From: SCTD01 sp046593875
Lineage (GTDB): Bacteria; Actinomycetota; Actinomycetes; Mycobacteriales; SCTD01
DNA length: 10,130 nucleotides
Direction: 5' to 3'
NCBI GenBank assembly: GCA_046593875.1
Contig: JBKJQQ010000172.1
Span: 1 to 10,130 of the forward strand
Both the position numbers and the translations under genes were made by a program. This document shows positions 1 through 5,939 of the stretch, in pieces (within the stretch, counting starts at the first letter, position 1; every line of letters begins with the position of its first letter). The notes beneath the pieces were generated by a model. That model searched no databases. It saw nothing but the letters and a program-made list of their open reading frames with translations, and was not told the DNA's origin.

Positions 1-208
1 CGGCCTCAATGGCGGCGGCTAGCCAGCGGGACGACTCGGCGTCGTCGTACTCCGGGAACGGCGCGAACTCACCCCACCCACTCGGGCCGCGGATCAACGC
101 CGCCTCGCGGACCGTGACGCCCCTGAACCTGACCCGCATCGGAATCTGGACCACGCGAAGGCCATCCAGCAGTTCGTCCAGGTCTGGACGGGGAAATGCC
201 GAGGTCAC
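1..208 (-). CDS. menC: o-succinylbenzoate synthase MenC, N-terminal part only (cut by window edge)
   Basis: Partial gene; the first 69 codons are visible and the rest lies beyond the left edge. The enzyme dehydrates SHCHC to o-succinylbenzoate in cytoplasmic menaquinone synthesis and belongs to the enolase superfamily. What is seen: the minus-strand translation reads LDELLDGLRVVQIPMRVRF, then RGVTVREAALIRG, then GWGEFAPFPEYDDAESSRWL. This is the characteristic N-terminal capping domain of actinobacterial OSB synthases, including the GWGEFAPF..YDD stretch that lines the active site. I chose GTG at 208 because it is the only plausible start between the in-frame stop at 230-232 and the conserved region; no clear Shine-Dalgarno precedes it. 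It follows the VOC gene by 21 bp in the same direction, so the two are probably co-transcribed. Codons are noticeably richer in A/T-ending forms than those of menE or menA. Confidence 0.88.
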   Translation of the reverse strand, partial: MTSAFPRPDLDELLDGLRVVQIPMRVRFRGVTVREAALIRGPSGWGEFAPFPEYDDAESSRWLAAAIEA

Positions 209-229
209 CGGGGGGTCACCGCGAGGTCG

Positions 230-634
230 TCACTGGGCGCGCGGGGAGAGCACGCAGAACTCGTTGCCCTCCGGATCGGCCAACACGACCCAAGAGACCT
301 TGCTCGAGTCCTGGCCGACGTCGGTCCGCTTGGCTCCCCTGGCGATCAGCGAGTCGACCATTGCGGCCTGGTCATCGTCGAGTTGTGGGGCGAGGTCCAG
401 GTGCAGGCGGTTCTTGACCGTCTTGCCCGCCGGCACTGGTCCGAACACCAATCCGGGTCCGACGTGCGTCCACGGCGTGGCGCGCAAGTAGTCCTGCGTC
501 ACATGCTGGGGGACGATGACCGCCTCGTCGTCACCCTCGTAGATGACCTGCCAGTCAAGGACGCCTGCCCACCAGTGTGCCTGGGCGGAGAAGTCGCGGC
601 AGTCGACAACGACGGAATACCACCGCAGTGACAT
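230..634 (-). CDS. VOC (glyoxalase/bleomycin-resistance fold) family protein
   Basis: Small 134-residue cytoplasmic protein of the vicinal-oxygen-chelate superfamily, glyoxalase-like branch. What is seen: an N-terminal strand followed by a helix with paired Trp residues (about 5-28), a central HLDLAP motif whose His78 is a typical metal-ligand position, and a C-terminal VVLADPEGNEFCVL strand (about 116-129) whose Glu125 is the second usual ligand. The length fits a two-module VOC monomer that dimerises. The ATG at 634 is preceded by GAGGG about 3 nt upstream, a usable ribosome binding site. It lies directly upstream of menC (21 bp gap) and divergent from menB. Many such proteins are annotated only as glyoxalase-like, and the substrate cannot be deduced. 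A role linked to menaquinone intermediates is possible only by context. Codon usage resembles menC rather than the genes further right. Confidence 0.85.
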   Translation of the reverse strand: MSLRWYSVVVDCRDFSAQAHWWAGVLDWQVIYEGDDEAVIVPQHVTQDYLRATPWTHVGPGLVFGPVPAGKTVKNRLHLDLAPQLDDDQAAMVDSLIARGAKRTDVGQDSSKVSWVVLADPEGNEFCVLSPRAQ

Positions 635-692
635 GGGCCCTCATTTCGGTTGGTGTGACAACGGATACAAACTAGCGGGGCAGGGTTGGGCC

Positions 693-698
693 TATCCT
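693..698 (+). promoter_or_regulatory. candidate -10 element (TATCCT) giving a leaderless menB transcript
   Basis: TATCCT fits the actinobacterial TAnnnT -10 pattern. Exactly seven bases separate its last T from the GTG of menB, the spacing expected if transcription starts at the G of the start codon. No Shine-Dalgarno is seen in front of menB, consistent with leaderless translation, which is common in actinobacteria. I see no convincing -35 hexamer. The 71-bp divergent gap (635-705) must also hold the VOC/menC promoter; TAGTTT on the minus strand (674-669) is a weak -10 candidate for it. Confidence 0.45.
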
Positions 699-705
699 CG
701 CTGAC

Positions 706-1641
706 GTGAGCGAACAGAGCGTGAGCGAGATCTTCGACCCGAGCGCGTGGGCGGTCGTGGAGGGCTTCGACTTCACCGACATCACCTATCACCGGTCGAT
801 TCTGGACGGGCCGGCGAATGGCACGGTGCGGATCGCCTTCAACCGGCCGGAGGTGCGCAACGCCTTCCGCCCACACACGGTCGACGAGCTATATCGCGCC
901 CTGGACCACGCGCGCATGTCGCCCGATGTCGGGGCGGTGCTGCTGACCGGCAACGGCCCCAGCAGCAAGGACGGCGGCTGGGCATTCTGCTCCGGCGGGG
1001 ACCAGCGGATCCGCGGGCGCAGCGGCTATCAGTACGCCGACGGCGATACGGCGGAAACCGTTGACAGCGCTCGCGTTAGGGCCGAGGGCGGGCGCCTTCA
1101 CATCCTCGAGGTGCAGCGTCTGATCCGAACGATGCCCAAGGTCGTCATCGCCGTGGTCAACGGCTGGGCGGCAGGGGGCGGGCATTCACTTCACGTCGTG
1201 TGCGACCTGACCATCGCCAGCCGTGAACATGCGAAGTTCAAACAGACCGACGCGGACGTGGGCTCGTTCGACGCGGGCTACGGATCGGCTTATCTGGCCA
1301 AGATGGTCGGGCAGAAGTTCGCCCGCGAGATCTTCTTCCTGGGCCGGGAGTACGACGCTGAGCAGATGCACCGGATGGGCGCCGTCAACGAGGTCGTCCC
1401 CCATGCCGACCTCGAGCGCGTCGCCATCGAGTGGGCGGTGCAGGTCGTCCGCAAGAGCCCGACCGCGCAGCGGATGCTGAAGTACGCCTTCAACGCCGTC
1501 GACGACGGGATGGTCGGTCAGCAGGTCTTCGCCGGCGAGGCGACCCGGCTGGCCTACATGACCGACGAGGCCGTCGAGGGCCGGGACGCGTTCCTGGAGA
1601 AGCGCGACCCGGACTGGTCGCCGTACCCCTACTACTTCTAG
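706..1641 (+). CDS. menB: 1,4-dihydroxy-2-naphthoyl-CoA synthase MenB
   Basis: 311-residue crotonase-fold enzyme that closes the second ring of menaquinone by Dieckmann-type condensation of o-succinylbenzoyl-CoA. What is seen: an N-terminal region with FNRPEVRNAFRPHTVDEL; CSGGDQRIRGRSGYQY around residues 95-110 (oxyanion-hole and substrate-binding loop typical of MenB); GWAAGGGHSLHVVCDLTIAS from residue 153; SFDAGYGSAYLA from 187, with Asp189 at the catalytic Asp position; and the MenB-specific tail EGRDAFLEKRDPDWSPYPYYF. Length matches actinobacterial MenB. The GTG at 706 lacks a Shine-Dalgarno and may be leaderless. It is first gene of a tight menB-menE-menA unit, and its TAG shares one base with the GTG of menE. 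By hand count about 29 of the first 205 codons end in A or T, against about 3 of the last 106, so the gene looks compositionally mosaic. Confidence 0.97.
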   Translation: MSEQSVSEIFDPSAWAVVEGFDFTDITYHRSILDGPANGTVRIAFNRPEVRNAFRPHTVDELYRALDHARMSPDVGAVLLTGNGPSSKDGGWAFCSGGDQRIRGRSGYQYADGDTAETVDSARVRAEGGRLHILEVQRLIRTMPKVVIAVVNGWAAGGGHSLHVVCDLTIASREHAKFKQTDADVGSFDAGYGSAYLAKMVGQKFAREIFFLGREYDAEQMHRMGAVNEVVPHADLERVAIEWAVQVVRKSPTAQRMLKYAFNAVDDGMVGQQVFAGEATRLAYMTDEAVEGRDAFLEKRDPDWSPYPYYF

Positions 1642-2699
1642 TGCTCGCCGCCGCTCCGACCCTCGCGAACGTCGGTGCTGCGCTCGACGGCAGCGGCCCC
1701 CCGCTGCTGACCTCGACCGAGCCGCGGGTCGTCGCGGCGCTGCACCCCGACGAGCCGCTGGAGGACGACGACGTCCGCATCGTGGTGCCCACGTCCGGGT
1801 CGACGGGCGAGCCGAAGGGCGTGCTGCTCACCGCGGAGAACCTGCTCGCCTCCGCCCGCGCCGCGGCGACCGTCCTCGGACAGGGTCAGTGGCTGCTGGC
1901 CATCCCGCCGTCGCACGTCGGTGGCCTGCAGGTCCTGGTCCGCTCGCTGCTGGCCGGGACCGAGCCGGTCGTGCTGGACGGGCCGACCACGGTGGACGCC
2001 TTCGAGGCGGCGACGGCCCAGCTGACCGGCCCGCGCCGGCTGGTCTCGCTGGTGCCGACCCAGCTGCGCCGGCTGGTGGGATCGCCTGCCCTGCAGGAGT
2101 ACGACGTCGTGCTGCTCGGCGGCGCCGCATCCCCGCCGGGGCTGCTGCGCCAGGCGCGTGAGGCCGGCGTCCGCGTCGTCACGACGTACGGCATGAGCGA
2201 GACCAGCGGCGGGTGCGTCTACGACGGCGTGCCGCTGCCGGGCGTGGAGATCGCGGCAGGTGACCGGATCCGGCTGCGCGGGCCGGTCGTCGCGCGGGGC
2301 TACCGACTGCGGCCGGACCTGACGGCCGAGCTGTTCGACGGGGACTGCTTCACCACCAGCGACACCGGGGAGCTCGTCGACGGGCGGCTGGTCGTGCACG
2401 GGCGTGCGGACGACGTCGTCGTCACCGGCGGGGAGAAGGTGCCGCCGGCCCTCGTCGAAGCGGCGCTGGCGACGCACCCGTCGGTGGCGGAGGTCGCCGT
2501 GGTCGGCGTGCCCGACGACGAGTGGGGCCAGCGGGTGGTCGCCGTCGTCGTGCTGCGCGGCCCGCTGACGCTGGACGACGCGCGGTCGTGGGTGGGCGAG
2601 CGGCTGCCGCGGTCGCACGCGCCGCGCGAGCTGCGGGTGGTGGACGGGCTCCCGCTGCTGCCGTCCGGCAAGATCGACCGCATGGGGCTGCGCGGGTGA
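1641..2699 (+). CDS. menE: o-succinylbenzoate-CoA ligase MenE (short actinobacterial form)
   Basis: 352-residue AMP-forming ligase that activates o-succinylbenzoate to its CoA thioester for MenB. What is seen, in order: the P-loop PTSGSTGEPKG (residues 50-60), TTYGMSETSGG (181-191, adenylate-binding motif), GRADDVVVTGGEKV (254-267, hinge motif between the large and small domains) and LPSGKIDR (340-347), with Lys344 at the catalytic lysine position. It lacks about 100 N-terminal residues of longer MenE proteins, as is usual in actinobacteria. I chose GTG at 1641 because it overlaps the menB stop in TAGTG, implying coupled translation. The same frame is open further upstream but only inside menB. 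The stop overlaps the menA start in GTGA. Codons are almost entirely G/C-ending. Confidence 0.95.
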   Translation: MLAAAPTLANVGAALDGSGPPLLTSTEPRVVAALHPDEPLEDDDVRIVVPTSGSTGEPKGVLLTAENLLASARAAATVLGQGQWLLAIPPSHVGGLQVLVRSLLAGTEPVVLDGPTTVDAFEAATAQLTGPRRLVSLVPTQLRRLVGSPALQEYDVVLLGGAASPPGLLRQAREAGVRVVTTYGMSETSGGCVYDGVPLPGVEIAAGDRIRLRGPVVARGYRLRPDLTAELFDGDCFTTSDTGELVDGRLVVHGRADDVVVTGGEKVPPALVEAALATHPSVAEVAVVGVPDDEWGQRVVAVVVLRGPLTLDDARSWVGERLPRSHAPRELRVVDGLPLLPSGKIDRMGLRG

Positions 2700-3565
2700 C
2701 GACGGCGGCGCAGTGGCTGGAGGGCGCCCGCCCCCGCACCCTCCCGGCGGCGCTCGCACCGGTCCTCGTCGGCACGGGCGCGGCGGCGCTGGTCGACCGG
2801 TTCCGCCCGCTGCACGCGCTCCTCGCGCTGGTCGTCGCCCTCGCGCTGCAGGTCGCGGTCAACTACGCCAACGACTACAGCGACGGCGTGCGCGGGACCG
2901 ACGCGGACCGGGTCGGCCCGTTGCGGCTGGTCGGCTCCGGGGTGGCCACCCCGGGGTCGGTCAAGGCGGCGGCCTTCGCGGGCTTCGGTGTCGCGATGGC
3001 CGCCGGGCTGGTCCTCGCGCTGCTCACGACGCCGTGGCTGATCCCCCTCGGTGGCGTGATGATCCTGGCCGCGTGGGGCTACACCGGGGGCGCGTCGCCG
3101 TACGGCTACCGCGGCTTCGGCGAGGTCTCGGTGTTCGTCTTCTTCGGCCTGATCGCCGTGTGCGGGACGACGTACGTGCAGGCCGGGCGGGTGACCTGGA
3201 CGGCCGTGCTCGGCGGGGTCGCGTGCGGGGCGCTGGCCTGCGCGATCCTCGTGACGAACAACCTGCGGGACGTCCCGACCGACGTGGTCGCCGGCAAGCG
3301 GACGCTGGCGGTGCTCCTCGGCGATGCGCGCACGCGGGTGCTCTACGCGGCCCTCGTCGGGCTCGCCTTCGTGGTGGCGGTGGTGCTCGCCGCCGGCACG
3401 CCGTGGGCGCTGCTCGCGCTGCTGGCCCTGCCCCTGGCGATCGGCCCGGTGCAGCGCGTGCGCGGCGGCGTGACCGGCGGTGACCTCGTCCCGGTGCTGG
3501 CCGGCACCGGCAAGCTCCAGCTCGCGTACGCCGTCCTGCTGACCCTCGGCCTCGCCCTCGGCTGA
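2696..3565 (+). CDS. menA: 1,4-dihydroxy-2-naphthoate polyprenyltransferase MenA
   Basis: 289-residue integral membrane prenyltransferase of the UbiA family that attaches a polyprenyl chain to dihydroxynaphthoate, giving demethylmenaquinone. What is seen: N-terminal WLEGARPRTLPAALAPVLVG, typical of MenA; the first Asp-rich Mg-diphosphate motif NYANDYSDGVRGTDADR from residue 56; many hydrophobic helices; and the second motif NNLRDVPTDVVAGKRTLAV from residue 188. The C-terminus ends in a hydrophobic helix. The GTG at 2696 overlaps the menE stop by the GTGA arrangement, and the preceding open frame belongs to menE in another frame, so this start is well supported. It is the last gene of the menB-E-A unit; the convergent oxygenase gene ends 10 bp beyond it. 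I see no clean intrinsic terminator in that gap. Confidence 0.96.
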   Translation: MTTAAQWLEGARPRTLPAALAPVLVGTGAAALVDRFRPLHALLALVVALALQVAVNYANDYSDGVRGTDADRVGPLRLVGSGVATPGSVKAAAFAGFGVAMAAGLVLALLTTPWLIPLGGVMILAAWGYTGGASPYGYRGFGEVSVFVFFGLIAVCGTTYVQAGRVTWTAVLGGVACGALACAILVTNNLRDVPTDVVAGKRTLAVLLGDARTRVLYAALVGLAFVVAVVLAAGTPWALLALLALPLAIGPVQRVRGGVTGGDLVPVLAGTGKLQLAYAVLLTLGLALG

Positions 3566-3575
3566 CGGCGGGAGG

Positions 3576-4754
3576 TCAGGCCGGCAGGAGGAGGCCCTCG
3601 CGGAGCAGGCGGCGGCAGAGCACGAGGGCGCTCTCGGCGTCCAGGCCGGGCAGGTCCGCGGGAGTGGCCGGCGCGGCCAGCAGTCGGCGCAGGGCCGGCT
3701 CGGTGAACGTCGGCAGGGTCAGCGTCCGGCCGGGCGCCTCGAGCACGACCGACCCGCCGTCCACCCGCAACGACACCCCGAGCCCGGCCCGCGGCCGGAC
3801 CACGGAGGTCGCCGACAGGTCCCGTACCGCCGCCGCTGTCGCCAGCAGCCGCACCGGCTCGGTCGGCACCGCACGGGCCAGCCGCGGAGCGACGGCGTCC
3901 GCCACCGCGGACGCCGGCAACGACGAGAGCCAGTCGGCCGTCCGTCGCAGGAAGTCCGGCAGCAGCGCCTCGACCTGACCGACCGGCTGCACCGGCAGCG
4001 CCTCGCGGAACTCCACCGAGCCGGCGGCCAGGGCCACCACGTCGCTCAGCACGTCGTACCAGGTCGTCGACAGCACCCCGATCGTCAGGTGCACCGAGTC
4101 GACATCGGTCGTCAGGGCGGCGTGGACGTAGCCGCGGGGGAGGTAGAGCGCGTCGCCTGCCTCGAGCTCGACGTCGAGCAGCGGCTCAGATCCCTCGGCC
4201 ACGAGATGCGCACCCGCGGAGGCCTGCGTCGACAGCGGGAGCGGCAGGACCGGCGCGTGCACGATCCAGCGCTTGCGACCGCTGACCTGCAGGACGAAGA
4301 CGTCATGGGTGTCGTGGTGGAAGTCGAACCCCTGGTGCTGCCCGCCGGGGGTCAGGTAGGCGTTGCACTGCGTCGGGTGCCCGAGCTCCTCGGCCAGCGA
4401 CCGGCAGAAGCGGGCCACCGGCGGGTGCAGGCGATGCACGGCGTTCAGGACGAGGGTCGCGCCCTCGGCGTACTGCGCGGCCAGCGCCTCGGGGTCGACG
4501 GCATCGGCGATCCGCCGGCCGCCGGCGTTGACGCTGCGGACCGGCGCGGGGAGTCCGCCGCCCTCACGCACGGTCCGGAAGAAGGGCGTGCGCAGCGCGC
4601 GGTCGGCGACCAGCTCGTCGACGTCGGCCAGCGAGAGCAGGTCGTCGAAGGGGAGCGGCAGCTCCTTGGCGCGCGACAGCAGGGGCGTGCGCGACCAGTG
4701 CTCAGCGGCGAACGCCTCCGGGCTGACCGAGGTGCAGCGGGACAGGGCGGACAT
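3576..4754 (-). CDS. JmjC/cupin-domain Fe(II)/2-oxoglutarate-dependent oxygenase (ribosomal-oxygenase-like)
   Basis: 392-residue protein resembling the bacterial ROX group (YcfD-like). What is seen: an N-terminal segment with FAAEHWSRTPLLSRA (residues 15-29), typical of this group; the cupin/JmjC core with HHDTHDVFVLQVSGRKRW, giving the metal triad His146-x-Asp148 and His211 in YLPRGYVHAA; and a long C-terminal region (about 230-392), where ROX proteins have dimerisation and winged-helix domains. Known members hydroxylate amino-acid side chains, such as Arg of ribosomal protein L16; the substrate here is unknown. I chose ATG at 4754 because GGAGGT lies just upstream (4763-4758). An in-frame extension to 4898 would run back through the hairpin and the small gene upstream, and adds only low-complexity Thr/Pro/Ala sequence. 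It is the second gene after the acidic repeat peptide, which could be its substrate (inference). Confidence 0.86.
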   Translation of the reverse strand: MSALSRCTSVSPEAFAAEHWSRTPLLSRAKELPLPFDDLLSLADVDELVADRALRTPFFRTVREGGGLPAPVRSVNAGGRRIADAVDPEALAAQYAEGATLVLNAVHRLHPPVARFCRSLAEELGHPTQCNAYLTPGGQHQGFDFHHDTHDVFVLQVSGRKRWIVHAPVLPLPLSTQASAGAHLVAEGSEPLLDVELEAGDALYLPRGYVHAALTTDVDSVHLTIGVLSTTWYDVLSDVVALAAGSVEFREALPVQPVGQVEALLPDFLRRTADWLSSLPASAVADAVAPRLARAVPTEPVRLLATAAAVRDLSATSVVRPRAGLGVSLRVDGGSVVLEAPGRTLTLPTFTEPALRRLLAAPATPADLPGLDAESALVLCRRLLREGLLLPA

Positions 4755-4768
4755 CAGACCTCCGAACG

Positions 4769-4799
4769 GCGCCGGCGCCCCCGACGGGGACGCCGGCGC
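4769..4799 (-). terminator. strong intergenic hairpin between the small peptide gene and the oxygenase gene (attenuator-like)
   Basis: On the minus strand the transcript reads GCGCCGGCGTCCCC, loop GTC, GGGGGCGCCGGCGC: a 14-bp stem with one G-U wobble and a 3-nt loop. It begins 10 nt after the peptide stop codon, and the oxygenase Shine-Dalgarno follows 5 nt after it. There is no U-tract, so it may act as a partial terminator, an mRNA 3'-end stabiliser or an attenuator setting more peptide than enzyme. The base pairing is seen; the function is inferred. Confidence 0.6.
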
Positions 4800-4809
4800 T
4801 GAACCGGGA

Positions 4810-5028
4810 CTAGGAGGGGTCGGTGCCGGACGGGTCGACGCCGGCCGGGTCGACCTGGGTCTCGTTGCTGTCGCCCTGGTCGGCGTCGCCGCCACCACCG
4901 GTGTCGGTGCCGGCCGGGTCGACGCCGGCGGGGTCGACCTCGGTCTCGTTGCTGTCGCCCTGGTCGGCGTCGCCGCCCGGCGCGGTGCTCGTCGTCGTGG
5001 TGATGTCCTCGTCGCGAAGCGTGGTCAA
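4810..5028 (-). CDS. small acidic repeat peptide (72 aa), unknown; possible substrate of the adjacent oxygenase
   Basis: I do not recognise a family. Seen: a TTG start at 5028 with a perfect GGAGGT (5039-5034) five bases upstream, and a TAG stop at 4812-4810. The leader MTTLRDEDITTTTSTAP (residues 1-17) is followed by two 25-residue repeats (18-42 and 46-70) that differ only at Glu30/Gln58 and Ala39/Ser67. Each repeat starts GGDADQGDSNET and ends with two VDPxG units and TD. There are fourteen Asp and four Glu, one Arg, and no Lys, His or Cys, so the protein is strongly acidic and probably disordered. There is no signal peptide or membrane segment. Codons are nearly all G/C-ending in this frame. 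It precedes the JmjC oxygenase in the same direction, with a hairpin between, and is divergent from menG. Alternatives are a peptide-natural-product precursor, an acidic Ca-binding peptide (DxDxGDxxE resembles short Ca-binding loops), or a chaperone-like partner. Confidence 0.72.
   Translation of the reverse strand: MTTLRDEDITTTTSTAPGGDADQGDSNETEVDPAGVDPAGTDTGGGGDADQGDSNETQVDPAGVDPSGTDPS
4819..4977 (-). repeat. 84-bp-period tandem duplication inside the small peptide gene
   Basis: Positions 4903-4977 and 4819-4893 are direct repeats of 75 bp with three mismatches by eye, separated by a 9-bp Gly-rich linker. In the peptide frame, two mismatches change residues (Glu/Gln and Ala/Ser) and one is silent (CCC/CCG). 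Within each copy a 15-bp VDPAG/VDPSG unit is itself repeated. The period is a multiple of three, so the reading frame is kept, indicating a recent in-frame expansion. Confidence 0.9.
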
Positions 5029-5086
5029 GACGTACCTCCAGCAGTACGGGGGGAGTCGCGGGGTCCCGCGCTCCCTCGGAGCCCTC

Positions 5087-5104
5087 CCCGGACACGTGCC
5101 CGGG
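5087..5104. promoter_or_regulatory. imperfect palindrome centred on CACGTG in the divergent peptide/menG gap
   Basis: CCCGGACACGTGCCCGGG is an 18-bp inverted repeat with one mismatched pair (8 of 9 pairs). It lies in the 131-bp gap between the divergent peptide and menG genes. A second short inverted repeat, CGCGGG-GT-CCCGCG, is at 5057-5070. Either could be an operator controlling one or both genes, but palindromes arise readily in such GC-rich DNA. I see no convincing -10/-35 pair for either gene here. No regulator is assigned. Confidence 0.25.
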
Positions 5105-5159
5105 TATGCGCTGCAGCGTGCACCCGGCGGTCCGCGCCCGCACCCGCGAGGATGGGGGC

Positions 5160-5852
5160 ATGACCCGCGCGACGCTCGACAAGGACCCCCGCGAGGTCGC
5201 CGCCATGTTCGACGAGGTGGCGGCGCGCTACGACCTCACCAACACCGTGCTCTCGCTCGGCCAGGACCGCGGCTGGCGGCGGGCCGTCGCGCAGGCGCTG
5301 GACCTCGCACCCGGGGAGCGCGTGCTCGACCTCGCCGCCGGGACCGCGACGAGCAGCGCGGCGCTGGCCCGTACCGGCGCCGACGTCGTCGGCTGCGACT
5401 TCTCGCTCGGGATGCTGCGCGCCGCCAAGCCGTACGAGGGCGTGGACCTCGTGGCGGGCGACGCCCTGCGCCTGCCCTTCGCGGACGCGTCCTTCGACGC
5501 GGTGACGATCAGCTTCGGGCTGCGCAACACCCAGGACATCGACGTGGCGCTGGCCGAGCTGCGCCGGGTGACCAGGCCCGGGGGCCGGCTCGTGGTCTGC
5601 GAGTTCAGCCACCCGACCTGGCAGCCGTTCCGCACGGCCTACGTCGAGTACCTCATGAAGGCGCTGCCCGCGGTCGCGAGTCGCGTCAGCAGCGACCCGG
5701 CGGCGTACGTGTACCTCGCCGAGTCGATCCGGGCCTGGCCGGCGCAGGCCGCGCTGGCCGGACACCTGCAGCGCGCCGGCTGGGGGCAGGTCGCCTGGCG
5801 CGACCTCACCGGCGGCATCGTCGCCCTGCACCGCGGCATCCGCCCCGCTTGA
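5160..5852 (+). CDS. menG: demethylmenaquinone methyltransferase MenG (UbiE/COQ5 family)
   Basis: 230-residue SAM-dependent methyltransferase that performs the C-methylation of demethylmenaquinone. What is seen: the UbiE-type N-terminal signature MFDEVAARYDLTNTVLSLGQ (residues 16-35) followed by DRGWRR; SAM motif I VLDLAAGTATSS (55-66, the actinobacterial form with AAGTA); GCDFSLGML at the ribose-binding acidic position; SFGLRNTQD (118-126); RPGGRLVVCEFSHP; and YVYLAESIRAWPAQ near the C-terminus. Length is normal for the family. I chose ATG at 5160 because GAGG lies 8 nt upstream and homologues begin close to this residue; the frame is open further up to ATG 5106, but that would add atypical residues. 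It stands apart from menB-E-A, separated by the peptide/oxygenase unit, and precedes the menJ-like gene by 124 bp. Confidence 0.95.
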   Translation: MTRATLDKDPREVAAMFDEVAARYDLTNTVLSLGQDRGWRRAVAQALDLAPGERVLDLAAGTATSSAALARTGADVVGCDFSLGMLRAAKPYEGVDLVAGDALRLPFADASFDAVTISFGLRNTQDIDVALAELRRVTRPGGRLVVCEFSHPTWQPFRTAYVEYLMKALPAVASRVSSDPAAYVYLAESIRAWPAQAALAGHLQRAGWGQVAWRDLTGGIVALHRGIRPA

Positions 5853-5885
5853 CCGCGGACGCTCGTCGAGCCGGGTGTCGGCCGG

Positions 5886-5922
5886 GGGCGGGCGACCGTC
5901 GGGCGTGGTCGTGCGCCCGCCC
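5886..5922 (+). terminator. possible hairpin terminator after menG
   Basis: GGGCGGGCG (5886-5894) and CGCCCGCCC (5914-5922) form a 9-bp GC stem with a 19-nt loop, beginning 33 nt after the menG stop. There is no U-tract, and an alternative pairing exists inside the loop. If it terminates, menG is separated from the menJ-nuo transcript, which has its own apparent promoter just downstream. Confidence 0.3.
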
Positions 5923-5933
5923 GCTCCCGGGCG

Positions 5934-5939
5934 TAGACT
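5934..5939 (+). promoter_or_regulatory. candidate -10 element (TAGACT) of the menJ-nuo transcript
   Basis: TAGACT fits the actinobacterial TAnnnT -10 pattern. The expected transcription start, six to seven bases downstream, falls inside the Rex-like palindrome at 5940-5963, the classic geometry for repression by steric block. No clear -35 hexamer is visible at 17-19 bp spacing. Confidence 0.45.

Noticed and set aside
9..491. 160-codon plus-strand open frame at the left end
   Set aside because: It is antisense to menC and the VOC gene, both of which show family motifs, and its own translation has none.
1638..2759. 373-codon minus-strand open frame opposite menE
   Set aside because: Shadow of menE; composed of Arg/Gln/His/Pro-rich sequence without motifs.
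3541..3600. Possible terminator between the convergent menA and oxygenase genes
   Set aside because: Only short imperfect pairings (such as CCTCGCC with GGCGGGAGG) are visible; not better than expected in this base composition.
4755..4898. N-terminal extension of the oxygenase gene to an ATG at 4898 (440 residues)
   Set aside because: The added 48 residues are low-complexity Thr/Pro/Ala/Arg sequence, run through the intergenic hairpin and overlap the repeat peptide gene in another frame. GGAGGT sits just before ATG 4754, where the family-like sequence starts. An automatic annotation using the longer form would hide the peptide gene.
4819..4977. CRISPR-like direct repeat
   Set aside because: There are only two copies, with no unique spacers, and the repeat is in-frame coding sequence.
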